The notes beneath the pieces are model-generated. The model was not told where the DNA came from. It searched no databases and saw only the letters and a list, made by a program, of their open reading frames with translations. Positions 1-7,703 of a stretch of DNA of 48,362 bases are shown piece after piece; the stretch's first letter is position 1, and each line of letters begins with the position of its first letter. The stretch is taken from positions 1 through 48,362 of the forward strand of contig DAHUYF010000194.1 in the NCBI GenBank assembly GCA_027315365.1, read 5' to 3'. Position numbers and translations under genes: made by a program. This DNA is from Rhodospirillales bacterium. Lineage in GTDB: Bacteria > Pseudomonadota > Alphaproteobacteria > ATCC43930 > CGMCC-115725.

Positions 1-1
1 C

Positions 2-205
2 GCCGCCGGCGGCCTGGGCGGGATCATCGGCGACGGCCAATTGCCCGACGCGGGGCCCGAGCAGATCCTGGAAACCTATTACAGCGTCGCCATGCTCGGC
101 GTCGCTCACGTCACCGCCGATTATCAGTTCATCAACAACCCAGCCTACAACCGCGACCGCGGACCCGTCTCGATCTTCCTTCTGCGATTGCATCTGGAAG
201 ATTGA
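2..205 (+). CDS. Carbohydrate porin (OprB-like), C-terminal fragment
   Basis: Only the last 67 codons are in the window; the 5' part lies upstream. The reading frame contains ETYYSVAMLGVAHVTADYQF followed by NNPAYNRDRGPVSIF and a short alternating hydrophobic tail before TGA. This matches the terminal strands of carbohydrate-selective OprB-family outer-membrane porins, where the NPAYNRDRGPV motif is characteristic. The protein would be a beta-barrel sugar channel. The last residues (RLHLED) lack the terminal aromatic residue usual for barrel-assembly signals, a minor oddity. The family call is fairly secure; the substrate cannot be known. Confidence 0.75.
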   Translation, partial: AAGGLGGIIGDGQLPDAGPEQILETYYSVAMLGVAHVTADYQFINNPAYNRDRGPVSIFLLRLHLED

Positions 206-250
206 CGCTCGGAACGCTTTACCGGGTGTTGCCGCGTGCGGAAGTCGTCC

Positions 251-433
251 TTAATCCGAGGGTGGCGATCCGGGTGCGACGCGGGGGCGGCGCAGCCGAC
301 GGAGCGAGCGCCAAAGGCGCGCGACGACGGCTCCGGCATGGTCGCCGCCGGCCTTGTCCTTGGGCTGGGAGCTTTCGGCGTAGGCCCGGCAGAATTCGGC
401 CCGCACCAGGGCCAAAGCGAGGCTATCCCTCAT
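251..433 (-). CDS. Small hypothetical protein (60 aa)
   Basis: A 60-residue basic ORF whose first 45 residues (for example LALVRAEFCRAY and AGAVVARLWRSLRR) look helical and protein-like, while the tail is Pro/Arg-rich. The start has a fair ribosome-binding site, AAGGAAGG eight or so bases before ATG. A consensus promoter lies about 220 bases upstream on the same strand. I do not recognise the family. It could be a real small gene or a chance frame in GC-rich DNA. Confidence 0.4.
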   Translation of the reverse strand: MRDSLALALVRAEFCRAYAESSQPKDKAGGDHAGAVVARLWRSLRRLRRPRVAPGSPPSD

Positions 434-485
434 GGTTCACCTTCCTTGCGCCGCTCGCTGCGGCGACCGGGAGAACCGGAGAGGG

Positions 486-608
486 TCACCCGATGGCAAC
501 CACCTCTCCGTCGCCCCGTGCCGGTCGGGCGATGGTATTTGCGTCGGACGCCCCCGCCATTGCCGCGCAAACGACGATGACGGTGGCCGGTCTAGGGTGA
601 CTATCCAT
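486..608 (-). CDS. Possible 40-aa small protein
   Basis: This ORF of 40 codons begins about 49 bases downstream of the predicted start point of the minus-strand promoter at 664-692 and precedes the 60-aa ORF on the same strand. It has a short hydrophobic stretch (ATVIVVCAAMAGASDA). The only ribosome-binding-like sequence (AGCAGG) abuts the ATG, which is poor spacing. No family is recognised. It is listed because promoter, order and strand agree, but it may be non-coding leader. Confidence 0.2.
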   Translation of the reverse strand: MDSHPRPATVIVVCAAMAGASDANTIARPARGDGEVVAIG

Positions 609-663
609 CCTGCTCTCTGCACGTATGCACGACCCGCCCGGGCCGGGCCGGGCGGACGCCGGC

Positions 664-692
664 TAATAAGAACCGTGCGCGTTGCTTGTCAA
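664..692 (-). promoter_or_regulatory. Sigma-70-type promoter, TTGACA-N17-TTATTA
   Basis: On the minus strand TTGACA (687-692) and TTATTA (664-669) are separated by exactly 17 bases, close to the consensus. Transcription would start near 657 and run leftward through the two small minus-strand ORFs. It points away from the response-regulator gene. Confidence 0.6.
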
Positions 693-824
693 TCGGTTTC
701 GAGGAGGCACGGGAATTCGCCGGTCGGCGACCTCGCCCAGGCCGCCGGCGTGGAATCTCGCACGCGCCGATAAGATGCTACACTCCGTGGCGGTCGGGAC
801 TGGTCGGCGCGGGATCGCTGCGGC

Positions 825-1505
825 ATGAGATTGCTGGTGGTGGAGGACAACAGGGAGCTGGCCGAGCTTCTGACCAAGGGGCTCGATGCCGCCGGCCTCG
901 CCGCCGACGTGGTGGCGACGGCCCAGGATGCGCGCGACGTGCTGGCGACGACGCGCTATGCCGCGATCGTGCTCGATCTCGGCCTGCCCGATGAGGACGG
1001 GCTCGGCGTGCTGCGCTCGCTGCGCGCCCGCGAGGACACCACCCCGGTGCTGGTGTTGACGGCGCGCGGCGGCGTGCAGGACCGTGTCGTCGGGCTGCGC
1101 AGCGGCGCCGACGACTATCTCGCCAAGCCCTTCGCGCTGGAGGAGCTGGTGGCACGGCTGCAAGCGCTGCTGCGCCGCCCGGGCGAGCTGCTGGGCCGCT
1201 CGCTGCGCGTCGGCAACATCACCTTCGACACCGAGGCGCGCCAGGTCTTCGTCGGCGATACGCCGCAATTCTTCTCCGCGCGAGAGGTGGCGGTACTTGA
1301 AATCCTGATGCGGCGCAGCGGGCGCGTGGTGTCGAAGAAGCTGGTCGAGGATCAGCTCTTTGGCCTCTCCATCGATGTCGGCTCGAACGCCATCGAGGTC
1401 TATATCCACCGCCTGCGCCGGCAGCTCGCCGACAGCGGCGCCAAGGCGCAAATCCACACGGTCAGGGGCGTGGGATATCTCATCGCCGAGGACAAGGCGC
1501 CGTGA
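825..1505 (+). CDS. OmpR-family response regulator
   Basis: The 226-residue protein has an N-terminal receiver domain (about 1-115) and a C-terminal winged-helix DNA-binding domain (about 128-222). The acidic pocket is E7/D8, the phosphoacceptor D51 in VLDLGLPDEDG, and the conserved Thr and Lys are T79 and K101. The C-terminal end has the family's TVRGVGYLI hairpin. Length and architecture match the QseB/TctD/PmrA branch. It overlaps the sensor kinase gene by four bases (GTGA), so the two form a translationally coupled pair. The neighbouring porin suggests, without proof, control of nutrient uptake. Confidence 0.93.
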   Translation: MRLLVVEDNRELAELLTKGLDAAGLAADVVATAQDARDVLATTRYAAIVLDLGLPDEDGLGVLRSLRAREDTTPVLVLTARGGVQDRVVGLRSGADDYLAKPFALEELVARLQALLRRPGELLGRSLRVGNITFDTEARQVFVGDTPQFFSAREVAVLEILMRRSGRVVSKKLVEDQLFGLSIDVGSNAIEVYIHRLRRQLADSGAKAQIHTVRGVGYLIAEDKAP

Positions 1506-2854
1506 TCCACTTCAAGTCGATCACCACTCGCGTCATCTCGCTGCACGTGATCGCGGTCGGCATCACCTCGGTCTGCATGCCGCTGGCGCTCTACTGGCTG
1601 TTGAGCACGACGGCGACCGATCTGCATCACCGCGCGCTGCGCGACTATGCCGGCACCATCGCGCAATATCTGGTGCAGCGGCAAGGCGGCTGGACGCTCG
1701 AGCTGCCCGCCGGGCTGCGCGAGCTCTATTCGCAAAGCTACGGGCGCCAGAGTTACGCCGTGCTCGACGGCGATGGCCGCGTGCTCTTCTCCTCGCTGGC
1801 GGACGGCGCGGCGATCTTCCCTGACGACCGCCGCGCCGCGCCGGAGCAGTTCCTGGAGATGCGCCGCGGCAAGGACGCGATCTACGGCGCCAGCATCGCC
1901 GAGACGATCACCGACAAGACGGTGTGGATCCAGGTTGCCCAGGACCTGGCGCATCGCGACGTGCTGATCGACGACATCGTCGCCGACTTCTTCCCGCGCG
2001 TCGGCTGGATCACCTTCCCGATCCTCCTGGTGCTGCTGATGATCGATATCGTCATCTTCCGCCGCGCGATGCAGCCGGTGCTGCAGGCCTCGGACATCGC
2101 GCGGACGATCGGTCCGGCGCGCACCGAGGTCCGCCTGCCGACGCAGGGCATGCCGCGCGAGATCCTGCCGCTGGTCCAGGCGGTGAATCAGGCGCTCGAG
2201 CGGCTCGAGCGCGGCTTCCGCACGCAGCGCGAGTTCACTGCCGACGCGGCGCACGAGCTGCGCACGCCGCTCGCCATCCTGCGCGCGCGCATCGACACGC
2301 TGGACGACAAGGTTGTGCGCGAGGCGCTGCGCCAGGACATCACCGGCATGAGCCGCATCGTCAGCCAGCTTCTCGACATCGCCGAACTCGAAAGCTTCGT
2401 CGTCGATCCCGAGGAGCGAGCCGATCTGCGGAGCGTCGCGGCCGAAGCCGCCGCCTTCATCGCGCCGCTGGCGGTGGCGCAAGGCAAGAGCATCGCGCTC
2501 ACCGGCGCCAAGCAGCCGGTCTGGATCCGCGGGAATCCGGAGACGCTGTTCCAGGCCATCCGCAACCTCGCCGAGAACGCGCTCAACCATACGCCCGCGG
2601 GCACCTCGGTCGAGATCGACGTCGCGGAGACCGGCGTCCTCCGGGTTCTCGACGACGGACCCGGCGTACCGGAAAGCGAGCGCGAACTCATCTTTCGCCG
2701 CTTCTGGCGGCGCGACCGGCGCCGGCCGGGCAATGCCGGACTCGGCCTCTCGATCGTCTCGCGCATCGTCGAGGCACATGCCGGGTCGATCGCGGTCGAG
2801 AACCGCGCCGGCGGCGGCGCCGTGTTCTCGCTGCACTTCGCCCGCGCCGCGTGA
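1502..2854 (+). CDS. Sensor histidine kinase partner
   Basis: A 450-residue inner-membrane kinase. Transmembrane segments lie at about 10-35 and 167-187 and flank a periplasmic sensor domain of about 130 residues. A linker is followed by the dimerisation domain with H251 in AAHELRTPL. The ATPase domain has the N box around N355 (RNLAENALNH), DDGPGV (384-389) and GLGLSI (413-418). The GTG start overlaps the regulator stop. TctE/QseC-like kinases share this layout. The signal sensed cannot be inferred. Confidence 0.93.
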   Translation: MIHFKSITTRVISLHVIAVGITSVCMPLALYWLLSTTATDLHHRALRDYAGTIAQYLVQRQGGWTLELPAGLRELYSQSYGRQSYAVLDGDGRVLFSSLADGAAIFPDDRRAAPEQFLEMRRGKDAIYGASIAETITDKTVWIQVAQDLAHRDVLIDDIVADFFPRVGWITFPILLVLLMIDIVIFRRAMQPVLQASDIARTIGPARTEVRLPTQGMPREILPLVQAVNQALERLERGFRTQREFTADAAHELRTPLAILRARIDTLDDKVVREALRQDITGMSRIVSQLLDIAELESFVVDPEERADLRSVAAEAAAFIAPLAVAQGKSIALTGAKQPVWIRGNPETLFQAIRNLAENALNHTPAGTSVEIDVAETGVLRVLDDGPGVPESERELIFRRFWRRDRRRPGNAGLGLSIVSRIVEAHAGSIAVENRAGGGAVFSLHFARAA

Positions 2855-2917
2855 GCGGCGGCCGGAGCCTAGTATTGCGGCTTCGACGCTTGGGAACCAG
2901 GCGTTGGCGTCGGAAAA

Positions 2918-3334
2918 CTAGACGATGGCGATGCTCGGCGCGCCGCCCTCTTCCCAGACGTTGAAGACCGCGTCCCACAGCGCGATCTCCTTGCCGCGCA
3001 TCCGCCAGAACTCCATGCCGCGGCCCCGCATGCGCTTGCCGGTCCGGGCGTCCTGCCATTGCGCGTCCCAGTCGTTGCCGATGAGATCGCCCATCACCAT
3101 GCGCAGATGCTTTTGCAGGCGGTAGCCTTGTTGCCGCGCGAAGCGCGCGCGCAGGAAGGCCTCGATCGCGCCTCGCCCACGCATCTCGGGAAAATCGCCG
3201 AACCGGACCACGGCATCCGCCGTGAAACCGGCCATGATGCCGGCGACATCGGCATTGCCGAAGAGCGTCTCCACCTGCTTAACGATCTCGCGCGCTTCCT
3301 CGAAGCTCAGCGCCTGCGCCGTTGCCGCCGTCAT
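2918..3334 (-). CDS. NTF2/SnoaL-like protein
   Basis: A 138-residue single-domain protein starting MTAATAQALSFEEAREIV. The pattern of an N-terminal helix, then DVAGIMAGFTADAVVRFGDF, EMRGRGAIEAFLRARF and C-terminal strands with WRMRGKEIALWDAVFNVWEE, fits the NTF2-like cone fold. The start was chosen for its strong ribosome-binding site (GGAGGAGGCGATC before ATG); the frame continues far upstream without coding character. Members are often binding proteins or small-molecule isomerases, so no reaction can be assigned. Confidence 0.8.
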   Translation of the reverse strand: MTAATAQALSFEEAREIVKQVETLFGNADVAGIMAGFTADAVVRFGDFPEMRGRGAIEAFLRARFARQQGYRLQKHLRMVMGDLIGNDWDAQWQDARTGKRMRGRGMEFWRMRGKEIALWDAVFNVWEEGGAPSIAIV

Positions 3335-3401
3335 GATCGCCTCCTCCCGCGGCCACGAGCGGCTAGGGCCGCGTGCCGCCTGCTCGAGCCGTGATCGGGG
3401 A

Positions 3402-3581
3402 TCAATCCTCTTCCGACGCGACGAGATCGTCCGCCCGCTCGCGCTCGGCCAGCCGCTCCTCGCAGCGCTCGGCAAGATCGACGAGATCGCGCGCCTCTTC
3501 GCCGCCCAGCTCCTGGGCGGCGCGCCGGCATCGCTCGGCCATGCTGCGGAGATAGGCAATGCTGCCCGGACGATCGATCAT
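3402..3581 (-). CDS. Small charged helical protein (59 aa)
   Basis: A 59-residue ORF: MIDRPGSIAYLRSMAERC followed by a highly charged Glu/Arg helix (AQELGGEEARDLVDLAERCE and LAERERADDLV). Two AERC motifs spaced about 27 residues apart suggest a helical hairpin. It lies just upstream of the NTF2-like gene on the same strand and could share its transcript. Similar short helical proteins are common and uncharacterised in alphaproteobacteria. I infer a real gene from composition and position; function unknown. Confidence 0.6.
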   Translation of the reverse strand: MIDRPGSIAYLRSMAERCRRAAQELGGEEARDLVDLAERCEERLAERERADDLVASEED

Positions 3582-3615
3582 GGCTGTACTTTCCCCCGGT
3601 CCGGCCGCTGCCGGC

Positions 3616-3637
3616 TGTGGATAGATTTTGTGGATAA
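3616..3637. promoter_or_regulatory. Paired DnaA-box-like sites
   Basis: TGTGGATAG (3616-3624) and TGTGGATAA (3629-3637) lie 13 bases apart in the same orientation. The second is the exact complement of TTATCCACA, the consensus DnaA box; the first has one change. They sit between the divergent 59-aa gene and the RMND1/YagE-type gene. Confidence 0.4.
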
Positions 3638-3753
3638 CTTTGCGCCGTTGCGCTTATCGTCGGAATGATTCATACCACGCCGGCAAGGATTGTCCATCGG
3701 CCTCCGGCTCGGCAGGATTTGGGCAAAGCCGATCGCGAAAGTGGCGACCCAGC

Positions 3754-4560
3754 ATGGATGCACCCGCACCTTCGATCTCCATGCCGGTCCGGGCGCTGCT
3801 GCTCGGCGAGCGCCTCGATACGCGCGGGCTCGAGCGCGACGATACCATCGCCACCAACCCGCTCACGCTGCGCATCGGCCGCGACGGCATCGCCTTCCTG
3901 TTCCGCTATGGCGTCGTGGTATTCGCCGGCCTCTCGGCGATCGAGGAGGACGATGTGGTGCGCTCACTCGGGCCGCGCATCAGCGAGCCCGCCAGCGCGC
4001 CGGAGACCGACCAGCTGCAGATCCTGATCAAGTCGGGAAGCGACGATCAGGTCGATCCCTCGGGCGCCATCATCCTCAGAGAGCCTTCGCCCGAGCGGCT
4101 GCAGATCGTCGCCAACGTGCTGTCGAAAAGCCTGGTCCTGTCGCATTACGAGAGCCGGATCGCCAGCGCCTTCGACCGCATCGAGCCGCTTGCGGCCCAA
4201 CTCCAGCGTACCGGCCGAACCGGCTACCAGGCGATCCAGCTGCTGCAGCAGATCGGCGGCGTGCTGCTGACGCAGCACCGCATGGTCGGCCGCGTCGAGA
4301 TCGAGGAGAAGCCCGACGTACTCTGGGATCACCCGGAGCTCGAACGCCTCTACGCCCGGCTCGAGGACGAGTACGAGCTGGCCGAGCGCAGCCGCGGGCT
4401 GGAAGGGAAGCTCGCGCTGATCAACGAGACGGTCGGCACGATCCTCGACCTGGTGCAGAACCAGCGCAGCACCCGGCTCGAATGGTACATCATCGGCCTC
4501 ATCCTGATCGAGATCCTGCTCAGCATCGGCGACATGCTGCTGCGGCTGCGCGTCGGCTGA
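3754..4560 (+). CDS. RMND1/YagE (DUF155) family protein
   Basis: A 268-residue protein with the DUF155 layout: an N-terminal beta-rich part (ALLLGERLDTRGLE, IAFLFRYGVVVFAGLSAIEE), a long helical middle, the motif PDVLWDHPELERLY, and a C-terminal helix RLEWYIIGLILIEILLSI that forms a membrane anchor. The family includes mitochondrial RMND1 and yeast Rmd1/Rmd8; bacterial members have unknown function. I start at the ATG at 3754, because the upstream continuation of the frame has no family similarity and overlaps the promoter region. Confidence 0.88.
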   Translation: MDAPAPSISMPVRALLLGERLDTRGLERDDTIATNPLTLRIGRDGIAFLFRYGVVVFAGLSAIEEDDVVRSLGPRISEPASAPETDQLQILIKSGSDDQVDPSGAIILREPSPERLQIVANVLSKSLVLSHYESRIASAFDRIEPLAAQLQRTGRTGYQAIQLLQQIGGVLLTQHRMVGRVEIEEKPDVLWDHPELERLYARLEDEYELAERSRGLEGKLALINETVGTILDLVQNQRSTRLEWYIIGLILIEILLSIGDMLLRLRVG

Positions 4561-4596
4561 GCCGCGAGGCCGCTGGCGGCCGGTCGGATCGGCGCC

Positions 4597-4869
4597 TCAG
4601 CGCCGCCAATTCGGCCGGCGCGGCGCCGCGCTCGCGCTCGCGGCGCGCTCGTCCTTGTGACGGAAGTTGATCCGTCCCTTGGTCAGATCGTAGGGCGTCA
4701 TCTCGATCGTCACGCGATCGCCGGCCAGGATGCGGATCCGATTCTTCTTCACGCGTCCCGAGGTATAGGCCAGGGTCTCGTGCCCGTTGTCGAGGCGGAC
4801 GCGGAACCGCGCATCCGGCAGGCGTTCCACCACCGTGCCGTCGAATTCCAACATATCTTCCTTCGCCAT
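4597..4869 (-). CDS. infA: Translation initiation factor IF-1, extended variant
   Basis: IF-1 occupies the ribosomal A site during initiation. Residues 1-72 form the complete OB fold, beginning [20 protein letters not shown] and including the conserved [13 protein letters not shown] and [12 protein letters not shown] basic, Ala/Pro/Arg-rich tail of about 18 residues follows; the usual protein is about 72 residues. The gene lies 37 bases downstream of the desaturase on the same strand. Extended IF-1 copies beside cold-shock genes exist as second copies in some alphaproteobacteria, so this may not be the sole or housekeeping infA. Confidence 0.93.
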   Translation of the reverse strand: MAKEDMLEFDGTVVERLPDARFRVRLDNGHETLAYTSGRVKKNRIRILAGDRVTIEMTPYDLTKGRINFRHKDERAASASAAPRRPNWRR

Positions 4870-4906
4870 CTTGCCCTCCAACGTCGTTACCGGGAGCCCT
4901 CGCCCG

Positions 4907-5947
4907 TCAAGCGCGAGCCAGGGCCGCTTGGCGAAACGATACAAGTTTTCGCTGCTCTTCGTCCCATAGCGCCAACCGGACGGATCTGATGCTTGCCCAG
5001 AGCGTGAGGCGCTTGGCGCAGCGCAATTCGGGATTCTGCTCGAAACACGCCTGCAAGCGGTAATTCGGGATCTTGCTGGCGAGATGATGGATGTGGTGGA
5101 AGCCGATGGAACCGGTGAACCAGTGCAGGAACCGCGGCAGATCGTAGAACGAGCTTCCTTCGAGCGCGGCGGCATGGAAGTCCCAACCCGCCGGGCCCTC
5201 CCAATAGGTCTCTTCGAATTGGTGCTGAACGTAGAACAGCCAGACGCCGATCGAGGTCGCCAGGAGCAGGACCGCCCCCCACGCCATCAAGGAGAGCACC
5301 GGCCCGACCAGCGCGGACATGCCCGCGACGATCGCCGTGGCGGCGAGATTGGTGCCGATGACGCTGAGCCAATTCTCCCAATCGTGGATCGACATGCGAA
5401 TGGGCAGGCGATAGCGGATCAGCAGCACATAGACCGGGCCCATGCCGAACAGCACCAGGGGATGCCGGTAAACCCGGTAGAGGAATCTCCGCCAGGCCGA
5501 CCGCACCCGATATTCGGCGACGGTCAGGGTGGTGATGTCGCCGGTGCCGCGTCGGGCAAGATTGCCGGATGTCGCATGATGGACCGCATGGTCTCTCCGC
5601 CAGGAGGCAAAGGGCATCAGCGTCAACGCGCTGATCACGCTGCCGACCAGTTCGTTGGCGCGACGCGATGCGAGGAAGGAGCCGTGGCCGCAATCGTGCT
5701 GGATGATGAACAGGCGCACCACGAAGAAGGCGGCAGGCAGCGCGAAAAGCCCGGCGAGCCAATAGCCGTGGTCGAGGCCGTAGAGCAGCGCGGCCATGCT
5801 TGCCAGCAGCGGCAATGCGGTATTGACCAGCTGGATGGCGGCGCGCCGCCGATCCGGTTCGGCATAGCCGGCCAGGCGCTTGCGGAGAGCAAGCAAAGAC
5901 CGCGGGGGCCGGGGGGGATCGCTGACGCCGGGGACGGTCATCGCCAT
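4907..5947 (-). CDS. Membrane fatty acid desaturase
   Basis: A 346-residue di-iron membrane desaturase with three histidine boxes: HDCGH near residue 90, HAVHH near 125 and HHIHH near 290. Hydrophobic segments around 45-85 and 175-245 form the membrane part. It would introduce a double bond into acyl chains, most like the acyl-lipid omega-6/delta-12 group, and so raise membrane fluidity. It sits between the cold-shock gene and infA on one strand. An in-frame ATG six bases further in (5941) has better spacing to GAGG and may be the true start. Confidence 0.9.
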   Translation of the reverse strand: MAMTVPGVSDPPRPPRSLLALRKRLAGYAEPDRRRAAIQLVNTALPLLASMAALLYGLDHGYWLAGLFALPAAFFVVRLFIIQHDCGHGSFLASRRANELVGSVISALTLMPFASWRRDHAVHHATSGNLARRGTGDITTLTVAEYRVRSAWRRFLYRVYRHPLVLFGMGPVYVLLIRYRLPIRMSIHDWENWLSVIGTNLAATAIVAGMSALVGPVLSLMAWGAVLLLATSIGVWLFYVQHQFEETYWEGPAGWDFHAAALEGSSFYDLPRFLHWFTGSIGFHHIHHLASKIPNYRLQACFEQNPELRCAKRLTLWASIRSVRLALWDEEQRKLVSFRQAALARA

Positions 5948-5978
5948 GACCTCGGACAGGAGGGCTGACAGCAGGGAA

Positions 5979-6015
5979 ACGCCGGAAAGGAAACGGGGCG
6001 GCCGTGGCCGCCCCG
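5979..6015 (-). terminator. Terminator after the cold-shock gene
   Basis: A perfect 10-bp inverted repeat, CGGGGCGGCC (5994-6003) and GGCCGCCCCG (6006-6015), lies just after the cold-shock stop. On the minus strand it is followed by TTTCCTTTCC, a broken T-tract. It separates the cold-shock gene from the desaturase. Confidence 0.7.
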
Positions 6016-6022
6016 TCGCGAG

Positions 6023-6229
6023 TCAAGCATTCTTCAGGTTGACGGCCGCGGTCTTGCCCTGTTGGCCGCGCTCGAGATCGAAGCTCACCTTCTGGCCTTC
6101 GTGAAGGCTGCCCAGGCCGGAGACCTCGACCGCCGAGATATGCACGAACACATCTTTCGACCCGTCATCCGGCTGGATGAAGCCGTAACCCTTCATGGAA
6201 TTGAACCACTTGACAGTACCTACGGACAT
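6023..6229 (-). CDS. cspA: CspA-family cold-shock protein
   Basis: A 68-residue cold-shock domain protein, [20 protein letters not shown], with both RNA-binding motifs (KGYGFI for RNP1, DVFVHISAV for RNP2). It binds single-stranded nucleic acid and melts RNA structure. The ribosome-binding site GGAGGG is well placed. A consensus promoter lies upstream and leaves a leader of about 120 nucleotides, as in cold-inducible csp genes. A terminator follows. The label cspA denotes family, not proven cold induction. Confidence 0.95.
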   Translation of the reverse strand: MSVGTVKWFNSMKGYGFIQPDDGSKDVFVHISAVEVSGLGSLHEGQKVSFDLERGQQGKTAAVNLKNA

Positions 6230-6357
6230 TGAGTCCCTCCAAGGAAGAAGTGCCGCGGCACGCACGCGCCACGGGTCAAAACGCGAATTTGGACGGGACC
6301 GGGACCGGCTCGCAAGAGCACAACAACGGGGCCGACCCAAGATCGATTGACCAACTA

Positions 6358-6386
6358 AATATAGCGACCAGCAGCCGTCTTATCAA
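6358..6386 (-). promoter_or_regulatory. cspA promoter, TTGATA-N17-TATATT
   Basis: On the minus strand TTGATA (6381-6386) and TATATT (6358-6363) are 17 bases apart. Transcription would begin near 6351, giving a leader of about 120 nucleotides before the cspA ATG. Confidence 0.7.
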
Positions 6387-6495
6387 TGACGAGCCGGCGG
6401 CACCGCCAAACGCCGCACCTTCGGCCGTCGGCCCAGATCGAAAATCTTATCGATTTCAACGGCGTCGCCGGCTATCGCGAGCCGTCGCCCGGCGA

Positions 6496-6681
6496 TCAGG
6501 CGAGATCGCTTTCCATGGCCATGCGCTCATGCCCGTCCATCACGGATTTGATGCGATACTGCCGGATGCCCCGCTCGCTCGGCATCACGCGAACGATCTT
6601 GAACATGCCGAGCGGCCTGGGACGAAGATCGCTGGCGACGATCTCGACGGATTGTCCGAGCTTGAACTTGTGGAGGTCCAT
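6496..6681 (-). CDS. Small conserved protein (61 aa)
   Basis: A 61-residue protein starting MDLHKFKLGQSVEIVASDLR and ending RIKSVMDGHERMAMESDL. It reads as a small beta-barrel-like domain: strand, turn, FKIVRVMPSERGIRQYRIK, acidic end. I recall short proteins with the pattern HKFKxGQxV...YRIKS...HERxxxESDL in several alphaproteobacteria, none with a known function. A GGAG precedes the ATG by about ten bases. It is the last of five small same-strand genes before the cspA promoter. Confidence 0.75.
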   Translation of the reverse strand: MDLHKFKLGQSVEIVASDLRPRPLGMFKIVRVMPSERGIRQYRIKSVMDGHERMAMESDLA

Positions 6682-6874
6682 GACGGCAGGTGCTCCTTCA
6701 GTGGCAGTAAATCAGGGCTGTCGATCCTCGGCCCCGCGCTTCAGCGCCGGCGCATGATCTTGCGATCCGTGCCGATCCGCCGGGTGCGGCGATCGTCCGG
6801 TGGCCCCGGCCCCGTCGCGCAGAGCAGCAGCGTCCCGCCGGACACGCCCGCCCGGCGGGTTGCCACGCGACCGG

Positions 6875-7087
6875 CTAATCGGCCCCATCCTCCCGCATCC
6901 GGCCACGCGGCCGATCGCGGGCATCGGGGGCGCCGGCAACCGTTCGCTCGACGGCCTCGGCTACCGGAAAATCTTTGGCGCAGTCCGAGCATCTGACCTG
7001 GACGCCCCGTTCGCGGGGAGTCGGCCAGTTGATCAACATCTTGCCGCCGCAGTGAGGGCAACGGATCTCGATGTGCTCTTTCGGCAT
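6875..7087 (-). CDS. Small zinc-ribbon protein (70 aa)
   Basis: Seventy residues starting MPKEHIEIRCPHCGGKML. Two CxxC knuckles, CPHC at about 10-13 and CSDC at about 33-36, form a zinc ribbon; the rest is a charged disordered tail (DARDRPRGRMREDGAD). Such ribbons bind nucleic acid or protein partners. I chose the internal ATG at 7087 because family similarity begins there and the upstream extension is Arg-rich noise. Confidence 0.75.
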   Translation of the reverse strand: MPKEHIEIRCPHCGGKMLINWPTPRERGVQVRCSDCAKDFPVAEAVERTVAGAPDARDRPRGRMREDGAD

Positions 7088-7146
7088 GGGGACCTCAGGA
7101 ATGCCATCCCGCCTTGAAATGGCTCGGCCTGCACGTCGGCGCCCAG

Positions 7147-7362
7147 CTAGACCTCCTCGGCATGGACATCGGCGACGGACGATCCGGGAGCGCCCCCGGC
7201 AACGGGCGAAGAGCGTGTGATGCGAACGCGCACCGGCCGCCCATCGACGGCGATCTCGAAGCACTGGCCGCACCCCGGCGCTCTGCGAAACCGGCGCAGG
7301 CCGAGCGGGCGCGCCACCGTCTCGTTCTTCATGTTCAAAAAGAGCGTCGCTTTCGTCGTCAT
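7147..7362 (-). CDS. Small hypothetical protein (71 aa)
   Basis: Seventy-one residues starting MTTKATLFLNMKNETVARPL. The ATG at 7362 has an excellent ribosome-binding site (AGGAGGAAGGTA). It contains FRRAPGCGQCFEIAVDGRPV, with a Cys-x2-Cys pair, then a strand and an acidic tail. No family is recognised. The third of five small genes in a row on this strand. Confidence 0.65.
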   Translation of the reverse strand: MTTKATLFLNMKNETVARPLGLRRFRRAPGCGQCFEIAVDGRPVRVRITRSSPVAGGAPGSSVADVHAEEV

Positions 7363-7402
7363 TACCTTCCTCCTGTCGCGGCGATGCGTTGGCGCGCTCG
7401 GG

Positions 7403-7669
7403 TCAGCACGGCGCGGCGGCATCCCGGTCGAGCGCCGCGGCGAGCTCCGCCGGGTCGATATCGACCATTTGGCCCAGCACCATGCTGGCGGGCGGTCCCG
7501 GCAGCCGGATCAGCGTGGAAACGCGCCGGTAGGCGGCGACGGAGGCGGTCGCCAGCAGCTCCTCGTCCGTCTCCACGGCATAAGATCCCGCCGGCTGCTC
7601 CTCGGCGACACCTCGCAACAGGAAGGGATGGGTGAAAGTGACGGTCCGGCTCGTCGTGCGGATGGTCAT
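7403..7669 (-). CDS. Small conserved hypothetical protein (88 aa)
   Basis: Eighty-eight residues beginning MTIRTTSRTVTFTHPFLLRG. The pattern TVTFxxPF...PAGSYAVETDEELL...AAYRRVSTLIRLP is one I recall from many short proteins of Rhizobiales and Rhodospirillales, all of unknown function. The beta-rich PAGSYxVETDEE segment suggests a compact barrel. The start at 7669 fits the conserved beginning; the frame extends upstream without coding quality. Confidence 0.75.
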   Translation of the reverse strand: MTIRTTSRTVTFTHPFLLRGVAEEQPAGSYAVETDEELLATASVAAYRRVSTLIRLPGPPASMVLGQMVDIDPAELAAALDRDAAAPC

Positions 7670-7703
7670 CGAATCCTCTTCCGGACGGCGAAACGAAGCC
7701 CGC

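Larger units (their letters stand above)
206..824. other. Gap between porin and response regulator
   Basis: About 620 bases without a confident gene. It holds a consensus-like minus-strand promoter (664-692), two short minus-strand ORFs described separately, and a GC hairpin formed by CGCCCGG at 635-641 and CCGGGCG at 648-654. Upstream of the response-regulator start I see no clear Shine-Dalgarno sequence and no obvious plus-strand promoter. Confidence 0.5.

Noticed and set aside
1400-2836. Long minus-strand frame opposite the sensor kinase
   Set aside because: It is the antisense of a gene with full kinase motifs; its product is Arg/Asp/His-rich with no family similarity. Similar long shadow frames at 24741-26828, 27199-29352, 33394-35385 and 45808-48066 were dropped for the same reason.
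3602-3753. Replication origin
   Set aside because: Two DnaA-box-like sites occur, but there is no AT-rich unwinding element, no larger box cluster and no replication genes nearby.
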